NCBI GenBank assembly: GCA_050260055.1
Contig: JBLNBO010000035.1
Coordinates: 3,148 to 67,147 of the forward strand
Length of the DNA stretch: 64,000 nt
Source of the DNA: JBLMYQ01 sp050260055
Lineage (GTDB): Bacteria; Bacillota; Clostridia; Acetivibrionales; UBA4821
Direction of reading: 5' to 3'
Shown here: positions 54,385 through 63,143 of the stretch, piece after piece
Position numbering within the stretch: position 1 is the stretch's first letter
How the letters are laid out: every line of letters begins with the position of its first letter
Position numbers and translations under genes: made by a program
Notes under the pieces: model-generated
Databases searched by the model: none
Told to the model about the DNA's origin: nothing
What the model saw: only the letters and a program-made list of their open reading frames with translations

Positions 54385-54405
54385 TAAAAGAAAGGAAGAA
54401 TGTTT

Positions 54406-54867
54406 ATGAAAAAAATATTTTATTGTTTGATGGCACTCTTTGTGGTTGCGGTTGTTTTTGTACTTGAGGGAGGGTCAATGAAAGCCTGGTTGGGAGTGTC
54501 AGCAATAATAGCATTTGTATTTCCTTTGTTATTTACTTCGTTGTTTACTTATAAGTACAGCGAAATTGTTGGTGCAATAAAAAATGCTTTTTCAAACGAA
54601 TTAGAAGAGAAAAAGATTTCAGAATATAAAAAAGGTATAATGATAGCCCAAAATATTTCAACATTAGCTATTCAATGGGCATTTACAGTAGTGATAACTG
54701 CCGCAATATTGATTTTCTCAACTCTGACAACTCCTCAGGCACTTGGACGATCCTTGTCTGCGGCTTGTCTAGTGCTCTTATATGCTCTCCTATTTAGAAC
54801 TGTGCTATTTATTCCAATGGAACAATCACTCGGAAAAAAGGTTTTCGAGTTGGAAAATAGAGAATAA
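54406..54867 (+). CDS. minimal MotA/ExbB-like membrane protein
   Basis: A 153-residue protein with four hydrophobic segments. The layout (FPLLFTSLFTYKYSEIVGAIKNAF, then an internal charged loop, then a Pro before LGRSLSAACLVLLYALLF) recalls TM1-TM4 of MotA/ExbB proton channels, but the cytoplasmic domain is missing. ATG 54406 is preferred, with AAAGGAAG 7 bases upstream. It is probably cotranscribed with the sigma/anti-sigma pair, so it could be a regulated membrane function. Confidence 0.6.
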   Translation: MKKIFYCLMALFVVAVVFVLEGGSMKAWLGVSAIIAFVFPLLFTSLFTYKYSEIVGAIKNAFSNELEEKKISEYKKGIMIAQNISTLAIQWAFTVVITAAILIFSTLTTPQALGRSLSAACLVLLYALLFRTVLFIPMEQSLGKKVFELENRE

Positions 54868-54885
54868 AAAAACATTATAAAAATA

Positions 54886-54920
54886 AACAAGGGCATCATT
54901 TATCATGATGCCCTTGTTTT
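54886..54920. terminator. terminator after the sigma/anti-sigma unit
   Basis: AACAAGGGCATCAT / ATGATGCCCTTGTT with a 4-base loop. It faces the convergent pseudouridine synthase gene. Confidence 0.92.
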
Positions 54921-54926
54921 GTCTAA

Positions 54927-55802
54927 TTACTCTATCTTAAATATCTTTCCCTTTAAGTAATCCAATATTCCTGCTTCATTAAAATCAAAAATAATTTTAT
55001 ATGCCCACAGGATTTGATGTTTCGCCTTATGTTTTTTATTAATCTCATTTATTCCATATTTGCCATCGCCTAAAATTGGATGCCCAATATGTGCTAGGTG
55101 TGCACGAATCTGATGGGTTTTTCCGGTTATCAATTCTACTTCGAGCTTACTTGTTTCTTCATAAACTTCAATTACTTTGTACCTTGTTATTATTTCAACA
55201 CAGCCGGTTTTCTTTGTATCATATATATATACCTGACTCTTTTTACTATCCTTAAAAAGGTAATGCCTTAGTTCTGCTTTTTTCGGATTTGGACAGCCGA
55301 CAACTACACATTGGTAAAACTTCTTTACTTCCCGGTTCTTTATTTTTTCAAGCATAATTTTTAAGCTTTCATCGTTTTTTGCAATTATCACGAGTCCTCT
55401 GGTATTCCTATCAAGCCTATGGCAAAGTGACGGCTTGGTATACTCGCCTTTATTTTCTAAATATTCTTTTGCAAAATCGATTAATGATTTTTCTGTTGAT
55501 GATTCAACCTCTAAACCAGGCTGTTTATTAATTATGAGAAGATTATTGTCTTCATATATGATGTTTAGCTCAACCTGCTTAGCGGAAGGATTTTCATTAA
55601 GAAGTTTATCATCAATGAAAACCTCAATTATATCTCCAGCTTTAATAACCGTGTTTTCATTAATTCTTTTGCCATTAATTTTGATATCCTTTTGCCGCAA
55701 AGCTTTAAAAAGAATGTTTCTTGATAGGGTAGGAAAAGTATCAAGGATAAACCTATCAAGTTTTTTATTATTATATTGTTCAGAGACAACTATCTTAACC
55801 AT
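54927..55802 (-). CDS. RluA-family pseudouridine synthase with S4 domain
   Basis: A 291-residue enzyme: N-terminal S4 RNA-binding domain (about 1-75, KLDRFILDTFP and LRQKDIKINGKRIN), then the catalytic Asp in CHRLDRNTRGLVI and TGKTHQIRAHLAHIGHPILGD. GAGAGGAA lies 7 bases before the ATG. It follows the MFS transporter gene by 53 bases. Confidence 0.92.
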   Translation of the reverse strand: MVKIVVSEQYNNKKLDRFILDTFPTLSRNILFKALRQKDIKINGKRINENTVIKAGDIIEVFIDDKLLNENPSAKQVELNIIYEDNNLLIINKQPGLEVESSTEKSLIDFAKEYLENKGEYTKPSLCHRLDRNTRGLVIIAKNDESLKIMLEKIKNREVKKFYQCVVVGCPNPKKAELRHYLFKDSKKSQVYIYDTKKTGCVEIITRYKVIEVYEETSKLEVELITGKTHQIRAHLAHIGHPILGDGKYGINEINKKHKAKHQILWAYKIIFDFNEAGILDYLKGKIFKIE

Positions 55803-55855
55803 TGAAATATTCCTCTCAAGTCTTTAAGGTTTACTATTTTCTCTGCGTTTATATT

Positions 55856-57076
55856 TTAGACTTTGCAATTTGCAATTTCTTCATTCTCAGCCGATTCTTC
55901 AATTAAGTGTTCTTCTTCAACCTTTGAAACAAAGGCAAATATTGTTGTTGCAATACCTATTACCAATAGGGTGCTATTTAGTGAAACCTGAGCAAAATAT
56001 CCGAATAACGGGTTTATCACTGCAAGAGCCAAGCTGTTTATCATGGAAATTGTGGATAAAACAGTTGCTCTCTCAGAAGATGGGATATATTTGTTCATAT
56101 AGCTTATCATTAATGTTTTTCTAGTAACAAGAAAACCGCCAATCAGGTAGATTGAAATCAGTGTTGCAGGAACGGAATGATTTAGGGCCCCAAGTATATA
56201 TGCAAGTCCCCCAATGAGGGAGCCATAAAATATAAGATTCTTTTTTGAGCCTAAAATCTTTTCTAAGAAGGTATAATTTGACATTACAATAACCTGGCTC
56301 ATAACGAAAGCAACCTGTGAAAAGCCCCAGTATGCCATATTAATACCTGATTGCTTCAACATTGGCTGCTGCAGCCAAAACATAAAATATCCCATAATTT
56401 GAATGAAAATCATATCAACTGCGAGTATTTTAAGTACCCGGTTTCTTGAAAGGATTTTTACTGAAACTTTTACAATTTCTGAATATTTTCTTTTTTTTAT
56501 TTCCTGTTTAAAAACAGGCTCTTCCATGGTTAGTGCAGTAATCAAAGCAAGACTGAATGGTATAAGCATAAGAAGTGTGGGCATTCTTAAATCAAGAGTT
56601 GCTCCGATAATACTTCCTATTGGACTTGATATTGCTATAGAAACAAGAAAAATACTATCTATTCTTCCCATCACTTTTTTCGAATCTTCTTCACGACCGT
56701 ATTTTTTTAAAGTATCATATACAAGTGCGGAATCTGCACCTGAAAATAATGCTGAAGACAAAGCCCAAAAAAACTCACCTAATAAAAACAGATAGAAATT
56801 AGGAATCAAAGAGTAAAAAGTAATGCCTAAAAGAATAGCAAAACAACCAATAATGAGAGATTGTTTTCTTCCTAAATAATCTGCAACGGCCCCGGTTGGA
56901 ATTTCGAAAACGAATATCCAAAACATATACCATGATTGAAGAATCATTATTTGTGTAAAACTAATCTTGCCCCAATCTGTGAAAAAGGGAATAAGAACAC
57001 CAGCGAATAAGTGGAATCCGACAAAAAATTTAAAAAGATAAATCTTAAAAAGATTCAATTTTAAGCTGCTCTGCAT
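55856..57076 (-). CDS. MFS transporter
   Basis: A 406-residue protein with about 12 transmembrane helices and the motif A-like GAVADYLGRKQSLIIG after helix 2. It belongs to the major facilitator superfamily; the substrate is unknown. It resembles the drug-efflux type. The C-terminus is acidic. AAAAGGGGGG precedes the ATG. Confidence 0.85.
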   Translation of the reverse strand: MQSSLKLNLFKIYLFKFFVGFHLFAGVLIPFFTDWGKISFTQIMILQSWYMFWIFVFEIPTGAVADYLGRKQSLIIGCFAILLGITFYSLIPNFYLFLLGEFFWALSSALFSGADSALVYDTLKKYGREEDSKKVMGRIDSIFLVSIAISSPIGSIIGATLDLRMPTLLMLIPFSLALITALTMEEPVFKQEIKKRKYSEIVKVSVKILSRNRVLKILAVDMIFIQIMGYFMFWLQQPMLKQSGINMAYWGFSQVAFVMSQVIVMSNYTFLEKILGSKKNLIFYGSLIGGLAYILGALNHSVPATLISIYLIGGFLVTRKTLMISYMNKYIPSSERATVLSTISMINSLALAVINPLFGYFAQVSLNSTLLVIGIATTIFAFVSKVEEEHLIEESAENEEIANCKV

Positions 57077-57095
57077 AGTATTCCCCCCTTTTAAG

Positions 57096-57142
57096 TAGTT
57101 GACAGTTTATAGTTGACGGTTTACAGTTAAAATTAATAGTTA
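57096..57142. repeat. dispersed TTGACAGTT repeat copy
   Basis: TTGACAGTTTATAGTTGACGG and following bases. The reverse complement reads AACTGTaaaccGTCAACTataaACTGTCAAC, the same pattern as the insert in tpiA. Confidence 0.5.
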
Positions 57143-57238
57143 TTATAACAATTATAAACACTTGAATATGATAAAGCTAGCAAATATAACAATTGTAACC
57201 AAAATGATAAATTTAGGTATATAAAAAGGTGAATCTTT

Positions 57239-57964
57239 ATGAGCAAAGAAATGCTGAGGTTGGATAAGGTTCTTAGTAATTCAGGTATTGGAAGCAGAAA
57301 AGATGTAAAGGCAATTATCAAGCAAGGATTAGTAACTATTAATGGAAGCATAGTAAAAGACCCAGCTTTTCAATTTAATCCTCTTGAATCTGAAATTCTG
57401 ATTGACGGCAATCAGCTAAACTATAAAAAGTATATATATATTATGATGAATAAACCGCAGGGCGTGATTTCAGCAACTTATGACGGCAGACACAAGACGG
57501 TTATTAATCTTCTGCCGGGGGAGTTTGAAAATATTGAGCTTTTTCCTGCCGGAAGGCTTGATATTGATACGGAAGGATTTATATTACTTACAAATGATGG
57601 AGATTTTGCTCATGAAATTCTATCTCCTAAAAAACATGTTCCAAAGACCTATTATGCAGTAATTGACGGAAAAATTGGAGAGAATGATGTTCAGAAATTC
57701 AAACAGGGAATAGCTCTTGATGATGGATATAAGTGTATGCCTGCAGAACTAATAATCATAAAAAGTGCAGAGGTTTCAGAGATTGAGCTTGTTATACATG
57801 AAGGAAAATTTCATCAGGTTAAGAGAATGTTTGAGGCAATTGGAAAGAAAGTAGCATACCTTAAAAGGGTAGCGATAGGTGGATTAAAGCTTGATGAAAC
57901 TCTCGAGTTGGGGGAATGCAGGGAGCTTATGGATGAAGAGCTAAAGATAATTACAAAAATGTAA
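57239..57964 (+). CDS. RsuA/RluB-family pseudouridine synthase
   Basis: A 241-residue enzyme acting on rRNA. It has an N-terminal S4 domain (about 4-60, LRLDKVLSNSGIGSRKDVKAII) and the catalytic region FPAGRLDIDTEGFILLTNDG. The C-terminus has EGKFHQVKRMFEAIG. AAAGGTGAA precedes the ATG. Whether it acts on 16S or 23S rRNA is not resolved. Confidence 0.9.
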   Translation: MSKEMLRLDKVLSNSGIGSRKDVKAIIKQGLVTINGSIVKDPAFQFNPLESEILIDGNQLNYKKYIYIMMNKPQGVISATYDGRHKTVINLLPGEFENIELFPAGRLDIDTEGFILLTNDGDFAHEILSPKKHVPKTYYAVIDGKIGENDVQKFKQGIALDDGYKCMPAELIIIKSAEVSEIELVIHEGKFHQVKRMFEAIGKKVAYLKRVAIGGLKLDETLELGECRELMDEELKIITKM

Positions 57965-57997
57965 AAAACGAATTCATAAATATGAATTCGTTTTTTA
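57963..57997 (+). terminator. terminator after the RsuA-like gene
   Basis: AAAAAACGAATTCAT / ATGAATTCGTTTTTT. Confidence 0.92.
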
Positions 57998-58017
57998 TGA
58001 TATCAAAGTTTATTGTT

Positions 58018-58398
58018 TTAATCATAAAATGTCACAAATTTTATTGCGTATAAATCACACATTACCAAATCTCCGGTATTTGGCTCTTTCAGAACAATAA
58101 AACTTATTCCTACATCCGTAATTGTTCCATCCCTATCGACAATAGAGTTCGAACCTATCAGGAATTCAATCCTAACTCTTTTCCCGATCTTCGTTTTTAA
58201 AAAGCCTTGAGTGTATTCGGGATTTATAACAGTTGGATTTGGGATTGATGGTTTAGGATAACCGGTCCCGGAATTTTGGGGCACTGGAAATGCCGGTGAA
58301 GTTGGGACGGTAGGATACCCTGGAAGATTTGAAGAAGTTGGCAGTTGTCTGCATGCTAACATGTTTCTGTTATCATCCATGTAAGAATAATTATTCAT
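58018..58398 (-). CDS. proline-rich, spore-coat-like protein (GerQ-like C-terminus)
   Basis: A 126-residue protein with a Pro/Ser/Thr-rich N-terminal half (for example LPGYPTVPTSPAFPVP) and a C-terminal domain (FLKTKIGKRVRIEF to YAIKFVTFYD). The end pattern resembles GerQ coat proteins, but the similarity is weak. AAAGAGGTG lies before the ATG 58398. It follows the SleB-like gene in the same direction, which supports a sporulation role. Confidence 0.55.
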   Translation of the reverse strand: MNNYSYMDDNRNMLACRQLPTSSNLPGYPTVPTSPAFPVPQNSGTGYPKPSIPNPTVINPEYTQGFLKTKIGKRVRIEFLIGSNSIVDRDGTITDVGISFIVLKEPNTGDLVMCDLYAIKFVTFYD

Positions 58399-58477
58399 TT
58401 CTTTCACCTCTTTTAAAATATTTATATTGATAATTAATAAAAACATTTTTCATAAGTTGTTTCCCTCAACCAGAAAC

Positions 58478-58921
58478 TTATGTTTTTGCATATGATGGTG
58501 TTGGGTCATAGAAACAATGCTGGTTTACGCGTGAGTTAAATACCCCAGTCCTGTTGGGGGGAAAATAGGTTGAACATGTTGGATTGAAGGGATTGTAATA
58601 CCATAAACATTGTCCTAGTCCGGTAAGCTTATTGCCGGAAAGTGCCCAATCGGCAACATCGTAATGTATATCCTCAGGATTAGAGGCCCAAACTGTTTGC
58701 AGATTCACGTCTCCGTAAGCTGTTGGTTTTAAACATGTAAACTGGCATTGCTGTTCGATTACTTTTCTCAAGTCACCCTGACCTTCTCTTAAATACTCTC
58801 CATAGGCAACATTAACTCTGTTCATAATAACCGTTGCAACTGCACGCATCCCGTCAATCCCTTCTCCTCCAGCTTCACATTTAATTAAACGGGCAAAAAG
58901 CTCTCTTGCTGAATAAGCCAT
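58478..58921 (-). CDS. SleB-like cell wall hydrolase
   Basis: A 147-residue protein of the cell wall hydrolase/SleB (hydrolase_2) family: LIKCEAGGEGIDGMRAVATVIMNRV carries the catalytic Glu, QFTCLKP and LWYYNPFNPTCSTYFP follow. Members split peptidoglycan, often the spore cortex. No signal peptide is seen; it may act in the spore or mother cell. Start ATG 58921 behind AAGAGG. It is followed on the same strand by the Pro-rich gene. Confidence 0.88.
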   Translation of the reverse strand: MAYSARELFARLIKCEAGGEGIDGMRAVATVIMNRVNVAYGEYLREGQGDLRKVIEQQCQFTCLKPTAYGDVNLQTVWASNPEDIHYDVADWALSGNKLTGLGQCLWYYNPFNPTCSTYFPPNRTGVFNSRVNQHCFYDPTPSYAKT

Positions 58922-58998
58922 TTTGAAACCTCTTAACATAATGTATTTTATTATATGAAGAGGCAATTTTTTTGGTTACAATATCTTGATTATGTAAA

Positions 58999-59038
58999 AC
59001 AAAATGAACTTGGAATGTATTTTCCAAGTTCATTTTGT
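58999..59038. terminator. terminator after the SASP gene
   Basis: ACAAAATGAACTTGGAA / TTCCAAGTTCATTTTGT, with T-rich flank on the minus strand. Confidence 0.85.
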
Positions 59039-59045
59039 GTAGTTG

Positions 59046-59243
59046 TTACATCTTATTTTTTGCATAATCAACCATTCTTTTTACCATCTGACCGCCTATA
59101 GGTCCACCTTGCTTTCCATTTTCGCGACAAGAAACATCGCCCCTATAGTGATCATTGTTTTCCTTAATATTCTGAAGCAGTCCAAGTTCTGTAGCTACTT
59201 CAATTTTTAGCTTGTTTAATTTACTGTTTGGATTATATGCCAT
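59046..59243 (-). CDS. alpha/beta-type small acid-soluble spore protein
   Basis: A 65-residue DNA-binding spore protein: KLKIEVATELGL at the protease-cleaved first motif and GGQMVKRMVDYAKNK at the second. The usual GPR site E-(L)-G is present (TELGL). The segment between the motifs is shorter and more polar than in typical SASPs (ENNDHYRGDVSCREN), with a cysteine. ATG 59243 behind TTGAGGTG. Confidence 0.9.
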   Translation of the reverse strand: MAYNPNSKLNKLKIEVATELGLLQNIKENNDHYRGDVSCRENGKQGGPIGGQMVKRMVDYAKNKM

Positions 59244-59392
59244 TATTATCACCTCAAGAATAGTATTAACGAAATTTTAAAAATTTTTCATAGAAAATAT
59301 TGCAAAATGTATTAAATATTTCTGTTAATAAAGGATTTTTTTATCATTTAGCGAATTTTAATATAGTATTATGAAAAAAAAGGGGGCAACTT

Positions 59393-60523
59393 ATGGGGAA
59401 AGTACTTCTCATTTTTGACAGGTTGAAACAGGCTTTTAATTTAAATGTGTATAATAAAAAAATTTACAGGCCACAGATAATACTTGCAATTATTAATACT
59501 ATTGCTACCCTTATATTACTTAGTATTTTATATCTATTTTATTTGCGATTAGAAAGCAGCGGATATAATTTTGGAATATTTACAATTTATGATTTGTTTA
59601 GTGGAATTGCTGCATTAATGCTTATTGGAATTACTATAGGCTTGGTTTTAGTATTTTTTGAAGCAGGATTGTTTCAAATGTATCGTAATGCTGTATATTC
59701 AGGAGAAACAAGCAGAGAGGACTTTTTCCAAGGTGCGAAAAGATATTTTTGGAAGTTTTTCTGGGTAAACATACTGACTACGCTTATGTGGATTGTTTTC
59801 ATTCCTTTTTATTTAATCCTTGGGATAATAACAATAGGCGCAGGATTTACACTTGTTCCAATAATGGTCAACATTTTTCTTTCCATGTGGAAGGTTTCTA
59901 TTGTTTCAGATGAATGTGGAATTATTAGCGCATTTAAAAATAGTATAAAATTTGCGGGTAAAAACTTTGTACCGCTAATGTTTTTTATTCTTTTAATGAT
60001 GGCCTTTACTGCACCGATAAGACAAGGCGGAGGCGATGGATTAAGGGCTGTACAAAATTTTCAAAACAGCAGAAATGAGAATAGCAATTCTCCAATTATT
60101 CCTGAAGATAACAAGCTAATTAATCCCGGTCAAAGCAATATTAACTCTGAACAGTTAAATCTAAATCAATCAATAGATTTTAACAAAGACATTTCTAATC
60201 TTATGGAGCAAAATGCTCTTGAAGAACCAAAGATAGATTTACAGGATTCTAAAATTGAAATACCTAATGATGCACAATTTAATAATAATCTACCACCGAT
60301 GATAGAGGATTTATTTCCAAATCTGACTCTTATGATGAGCAAGCTTTCGGGAATGATTAAAATTATATTAATTTCGGCTATTTCAATCATAACTATTGGT
60401 ACACTAATATCTTCACTAATAAAAATGCTGTTTGCAGTTTTCTTTATGCTTGCAATGTTTGTAATATATAAAGAAGGATTTGTAATTCCTACAAACGAAT
60501 CAGTGGAGGTGGTAAACGAATGA
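59393..60523 (+). CDS. multi-pass membrane protein with polar insertion (first of a paralogous pair)
   Basis: A 376-residue protein with about six transmembrane helices. The helices resemble those of the GPDPase-type or DUF4013-like membrane domains. A long polar, Asn-rich loop at about 215-305 separates the last two helices. Motifs DFFQGAKRYFWKFFWVNILT and SAFKNSIKFAGKNFVPL recur in the next gene. It ends in an ATGA overlap with that gene. Confidence 0.7.
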   Translation: MGKVLLIFDRLKQAFNLNVYNKKIYRPQIILAIINTIATLILLSILYLFYLRLESSGYNFGIFTIYDLFSGIAALMLIGITIGLVLVFFEAGLFQMYRNAVYSGETSREDFFQGAKRYFWKFFWVNILTTLMWIVFIPFYLILGIITIGAGFTLVPIMVNIFLSMWKVSIVSDECGIISAFKNSIKFAGKNFVPLMFFILLMMAFTAPIRQGGGDGLRAVQNFQNSRNENSNSPIIPEDNKLINPGQSNINSEQLNLNQSIDFNKDISNLMEQNALEEPKIDLQDSKIEIPNDAQFNNNLPPMIEDLFPNLTLMMSKLSGMIKIILISAISIITIGTLISSLIKMLFAVFFMLAMFVIYKEGFVIPTNESVEVVNE

Positions 60524-61326
60524 AATGGTTTGAGTCTTTTATTGATTCGTGCAGAGATAGTCTTGAACTTAGCAGTAATAATCTAAAACTCTATGTACCG
60601 AACTTAATTTCATTTGGTATTACACTTATACTAGTAGTTATTCTTTTTATAATGGCTGTTGTTTTTGGAGTATCTACTGCAATAAGTTACAACTCTGCTT
60701 CATTCAGCTTTGAAGAAACTATAAAAAGATTAATGCCTTTAATGATTGCTTTTCTAGTTATTGGAGGAATAATACTTCCTATCATTTACTGTATGGTAGA
60801 GGCCGGGGTTTTGATGATGAGCAGGAGAATTTCAGAAAAAGGGAGTACCAGCTCTTCAGATTTCTTTGATGGACTCAAAAAATATTGGGTGCAGGTATTG
60901 ATAGGGGTTAGTATTATAGGACTGCTTGTTATTATAATATTTATACCATTAGTAATTGTATTTATTCTAGCAGATATACTAACCTTTGGTTATGGAGTTA
61001 TAGCAGGCTGGGCAGTGTTCAATGTGCTTTTTGGTACATGGGGAGCAATAATGGTGGTTGATGAAATCTCGGCATGGGAGGCAATAAAAAAAGGTTACGG
61101 CTTCGGCAAAAAGAATTTCTGGGGATTGTTTTTTATCTTCTTTAGTGCTACTCCTATTATTGGGATAACTTCTTTGATAATAAGTACAATACCTTTATTG
61201 GGAATATTAGCTTCACCACTGATCGGAATTGTGATTGGAACCTATTTTAAATTGGTATTGGTTAAGTACTACTATGAAGTCACAAAAGGCAAAGAGGTTC
61301 TTACAGAACCTGCAAATAATTATTAA
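60520..61326 (+). CDS. multi-pass membrane protein (paralogue of the previous gene)
   Basis: A 268-residue protein with about six transmembrane helices. It shares SSDFFDGLKKYWVQVLIGV and AWEAIKKGYGFGKKNFWGLFF with the previous gene, but lacks the polar loop. Starts in the ATGA overlap. The function is unknown; it is probably a membrane complex partner. Confidence 0.7.
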   Translation: MKWFESFIDSCRDSLELSSNNLKLYVPNLISFGITLILVVILFIMAVVFGVSTAISYNSASFSFEETIKRLMPLMIAFLVIGGIILPIIYCMVEAGVLMMSRRISEKGSTSSSDFFDGLKKYWVQVLIGVSIIGLLVIIIFIPLVIVFILADILTFGYGVIAGWAVFNVLFGTWGAIMVVDEISAWEAIKKGYGFGKKNFWGLFFIFFSATPIIGITSLIISTIPLLGILASPLIGIVIGTYFKLVLVKYYYEVTKGKEVLTEPANNY

Positions 61327-61342
61327 TAAGAGGGGGATAATT

Positions 61343-61615
61343 ATGGAAGAACAGAACAACCAAGTTGTGCAGAAGAATATGCAACCAATGAGCTTGAAAG
61401 ATTGGATTATTACATTTTTGATTTTGCTTATCCCGTTTGTAAATCTAATTATGCCATTTGTATGGGCATTTGGCAGCAATGTAAATGTAAGTAAGAAGAA
61501 TTACTTTAGAGCTATGTTAATATTTATGGCTGTATTCCTTGTCCTTTATTTTATTCTATTTGCCGCTGTATTTTCAGCAATGATTTCACAGATGGGTCAA
61601 ATGAGACAATACTAA
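61343..61615 (+). CDS. small two-helix membrane protein
   Basis: A 90-residue protein with two transmembrane helices (TFLILLIPFVNLIMPFVWAF and AMLIFMAVFLVLYFILFAAVF). The segment KKNYFRAMLIF is typical of a small clostridial membrane protein family. ATG 61343 with GAGGGGG upstream. It is the last gene of the 59393-61615 operon. Confidence 0.7.
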   Translation: MEEQNNQVVQKNMQPMSLKDWIITFLILLIPFVNLIMPFVWAFGSNVNVSKKNYFRAMLIFMAVFLVLYFILFAAVFSAMISQMGQMRQY

Positions 61616-61618
61616 TAC

Positions 61619-62134
61619 TTATTTATCCAGTTTATCTTTAAAAAGGGGAGACACTTGTTTCAAAAACATGAGGTCTTCCCAATTTTTATTAAAGCTGTTG
61701 AAAAAGACAAGACAGACTATTGAAAATTTATTATCAGGAATTACAATATCAGAAATGGAATTTTCGAAATCATCTCTGTCAAAGAGAAGAGATGTTACTC
61801 CAATAAGAAGGACAAGTTCGAGATCTGGGTCATACCCTTTGGCTTTAATGGTTTTTTTACACAGAAGCTGGTTTAGTATATATATATAGTGTTCAATATT
61901 TTCAACCTTTGAATTTATCATATTTCCACGTCCGTAAAGTTCACGTGCTTCCTCCTGGTCATAATACAGATTTGTTACCTCAACCCCGAATTTTTTCTTT
62001 TGTGTGGCTTCTTCAATAATAAAATCAGGCCTGTCCTTGTGAATAGCAATTGAGTAGGAAAGCCCATGCATTTTGTTCATGGAATCTATAAAATAATCCA
62101 TTAGGCTTTCTTCAACCCACAGCTTTTCGTTCAT
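61619..62134 (-). CDS. putative PD-(D/E)XK-like protein of unknown function
   Basis: A 171-residue protein with RPDFIIEE (about 35-42) and KKFGVEVTNLYYD (about 47-59). The spacing fits the PD-(D/E)XK nuclease-fold core with a V-x-V-T end in place of the usual E-x-K. A Lys after the second motif is missing, so activity is uncertain. It is convergent with the membrane-protein operon, 3 bases apart. Confidence 0.5.
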   Translation of the reverse strand: MNEKLWVEESLMDYFIDSMNKMHGLSYSIAIHKDRPDFIIEEATQKKKFGVEVTNLYYDQEEARELYGRGNMINSKVENIEHYIYILNQLLCKKTIKAKGYDPDLELVLLIGVTSLLFDRDDFENSISDIVIPDNKFSIVCLVFFNSFNKNWEDLMFLKQVSPLFKDKLDK

Positions 62135-62256
62135 AAGCGAACAGACCTTTCGTTTTTTATCCTCTACTTATATTATAGCATAATGGCTATAAATAGGCAA
62201 AAAACAGGGACGAACCCATGGGTTCATCCCTAAAGTCTTATCTTTTTTCAATTAAT

Positions 62257-62883
62257 CTACGGTCTAATGAACTGCTGCGTCCAATAGCCTCTACCATATG
62301 AATCCTTAGCATAACCTACACCGATTTGTGTGAAGCTGCTGTTAAGGATATTACTTCTGTGACCAGGTGAGTTCATCCATCCATTCATAACTTCAGCTGC
62401 TGTTCTCTGTCCCATTGCAATGTTTTCTCCTGCTGCAGTATAGCTTATTCCGAAAGACCTCATCATAGTAAACGGCGAACCGTAAGTTGGTGAAGTATGA
62501 GAGAAATAGTTGTTGTTTTTCATGTCTTCGGATTTAATTCTTGCAACTCTTGCCAACTGCCAATTGTAGGCTAATGCAGGAAGTCCGTTTTTTGCACGTT
62601 CAACATTTACCAGCCTTGCAACTTCTTTTTCTACTGCAGTGATTTCCGGTGTAGCCGGGATATATATCTTTTCACCTACATAAATCAGATTTGGGTTCTT
62701 AAGCTGTGGGTTCAGAGATATAAGTTCTGATACCCCAACCTGATATTTCACTGCAATCTTCCAAAGACTATCCCCTGATTGAACAGTATAAGTCACAGCT
62801 GCAGCATTTGAGTCGGATGGAACCATTACCATAGCCGCCATTACTAAAAATAGTAATATAAGAGCGAAAGTAATCCTTTTCAT
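62257..62883 (-). CDS. LysM and CAP (SCP/PR1) domain protein
   Basis: A 208-residue secreted protein: signal peptide (1-28), LysM (about 30-75, YTVQSGDSLWKIAVKYQVG) binding peptidoglycan, and CAP domain (about 85-206) with FSHTSPTYGSPF, GENIAMGQ, NSPGHRSNILNSSF and YWTQQFI. It resembles SafA/YkwD-type proteins, some of which are spore-associated. GGAAAGGAGGGG precedes the ATG. Confidence 0.92.
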   Translation of the reverse strand: MKRITFALILLFLVMAAMVMVPSDSNAAAVTYTVQSGDSLWKIAVKYQVGVSELISLNPQLKNPNLIYVGEKIYIPATPEITAVEKEVARLVNVERAKNGLPALAYNWQLARVARIKSEDMKNNNYFSHTSPTYGSPFTMMRSFGISYTAAGENIAMGQRTAAEVMNGWMNSPGHRSNILNSSFTQIGVGYAKDSYGRGYWTQQFIRP

Positions 62884-63143
62884 TGTAAATCCCCTCCTTT
62901 CCTAATATGCCGGGAGTATAACAGGGGAAAATTAATAAATCTAGTATAAATATATGGAAAATACGCTGAAATGCTTTGCTTTTATGGTATAATACAATTC
63001 CAAATATAGATTATTTATATAGAAGAAACTAAGACTTTTTGGGAATCCTTGTATATTGGAAGAATGCAAACTAATATGAAGCATTAAATTGGTTAAAGTT
63101 TATTTATTGGAGACTGAAAATTATTAATTCAAGAGGAATAGAT

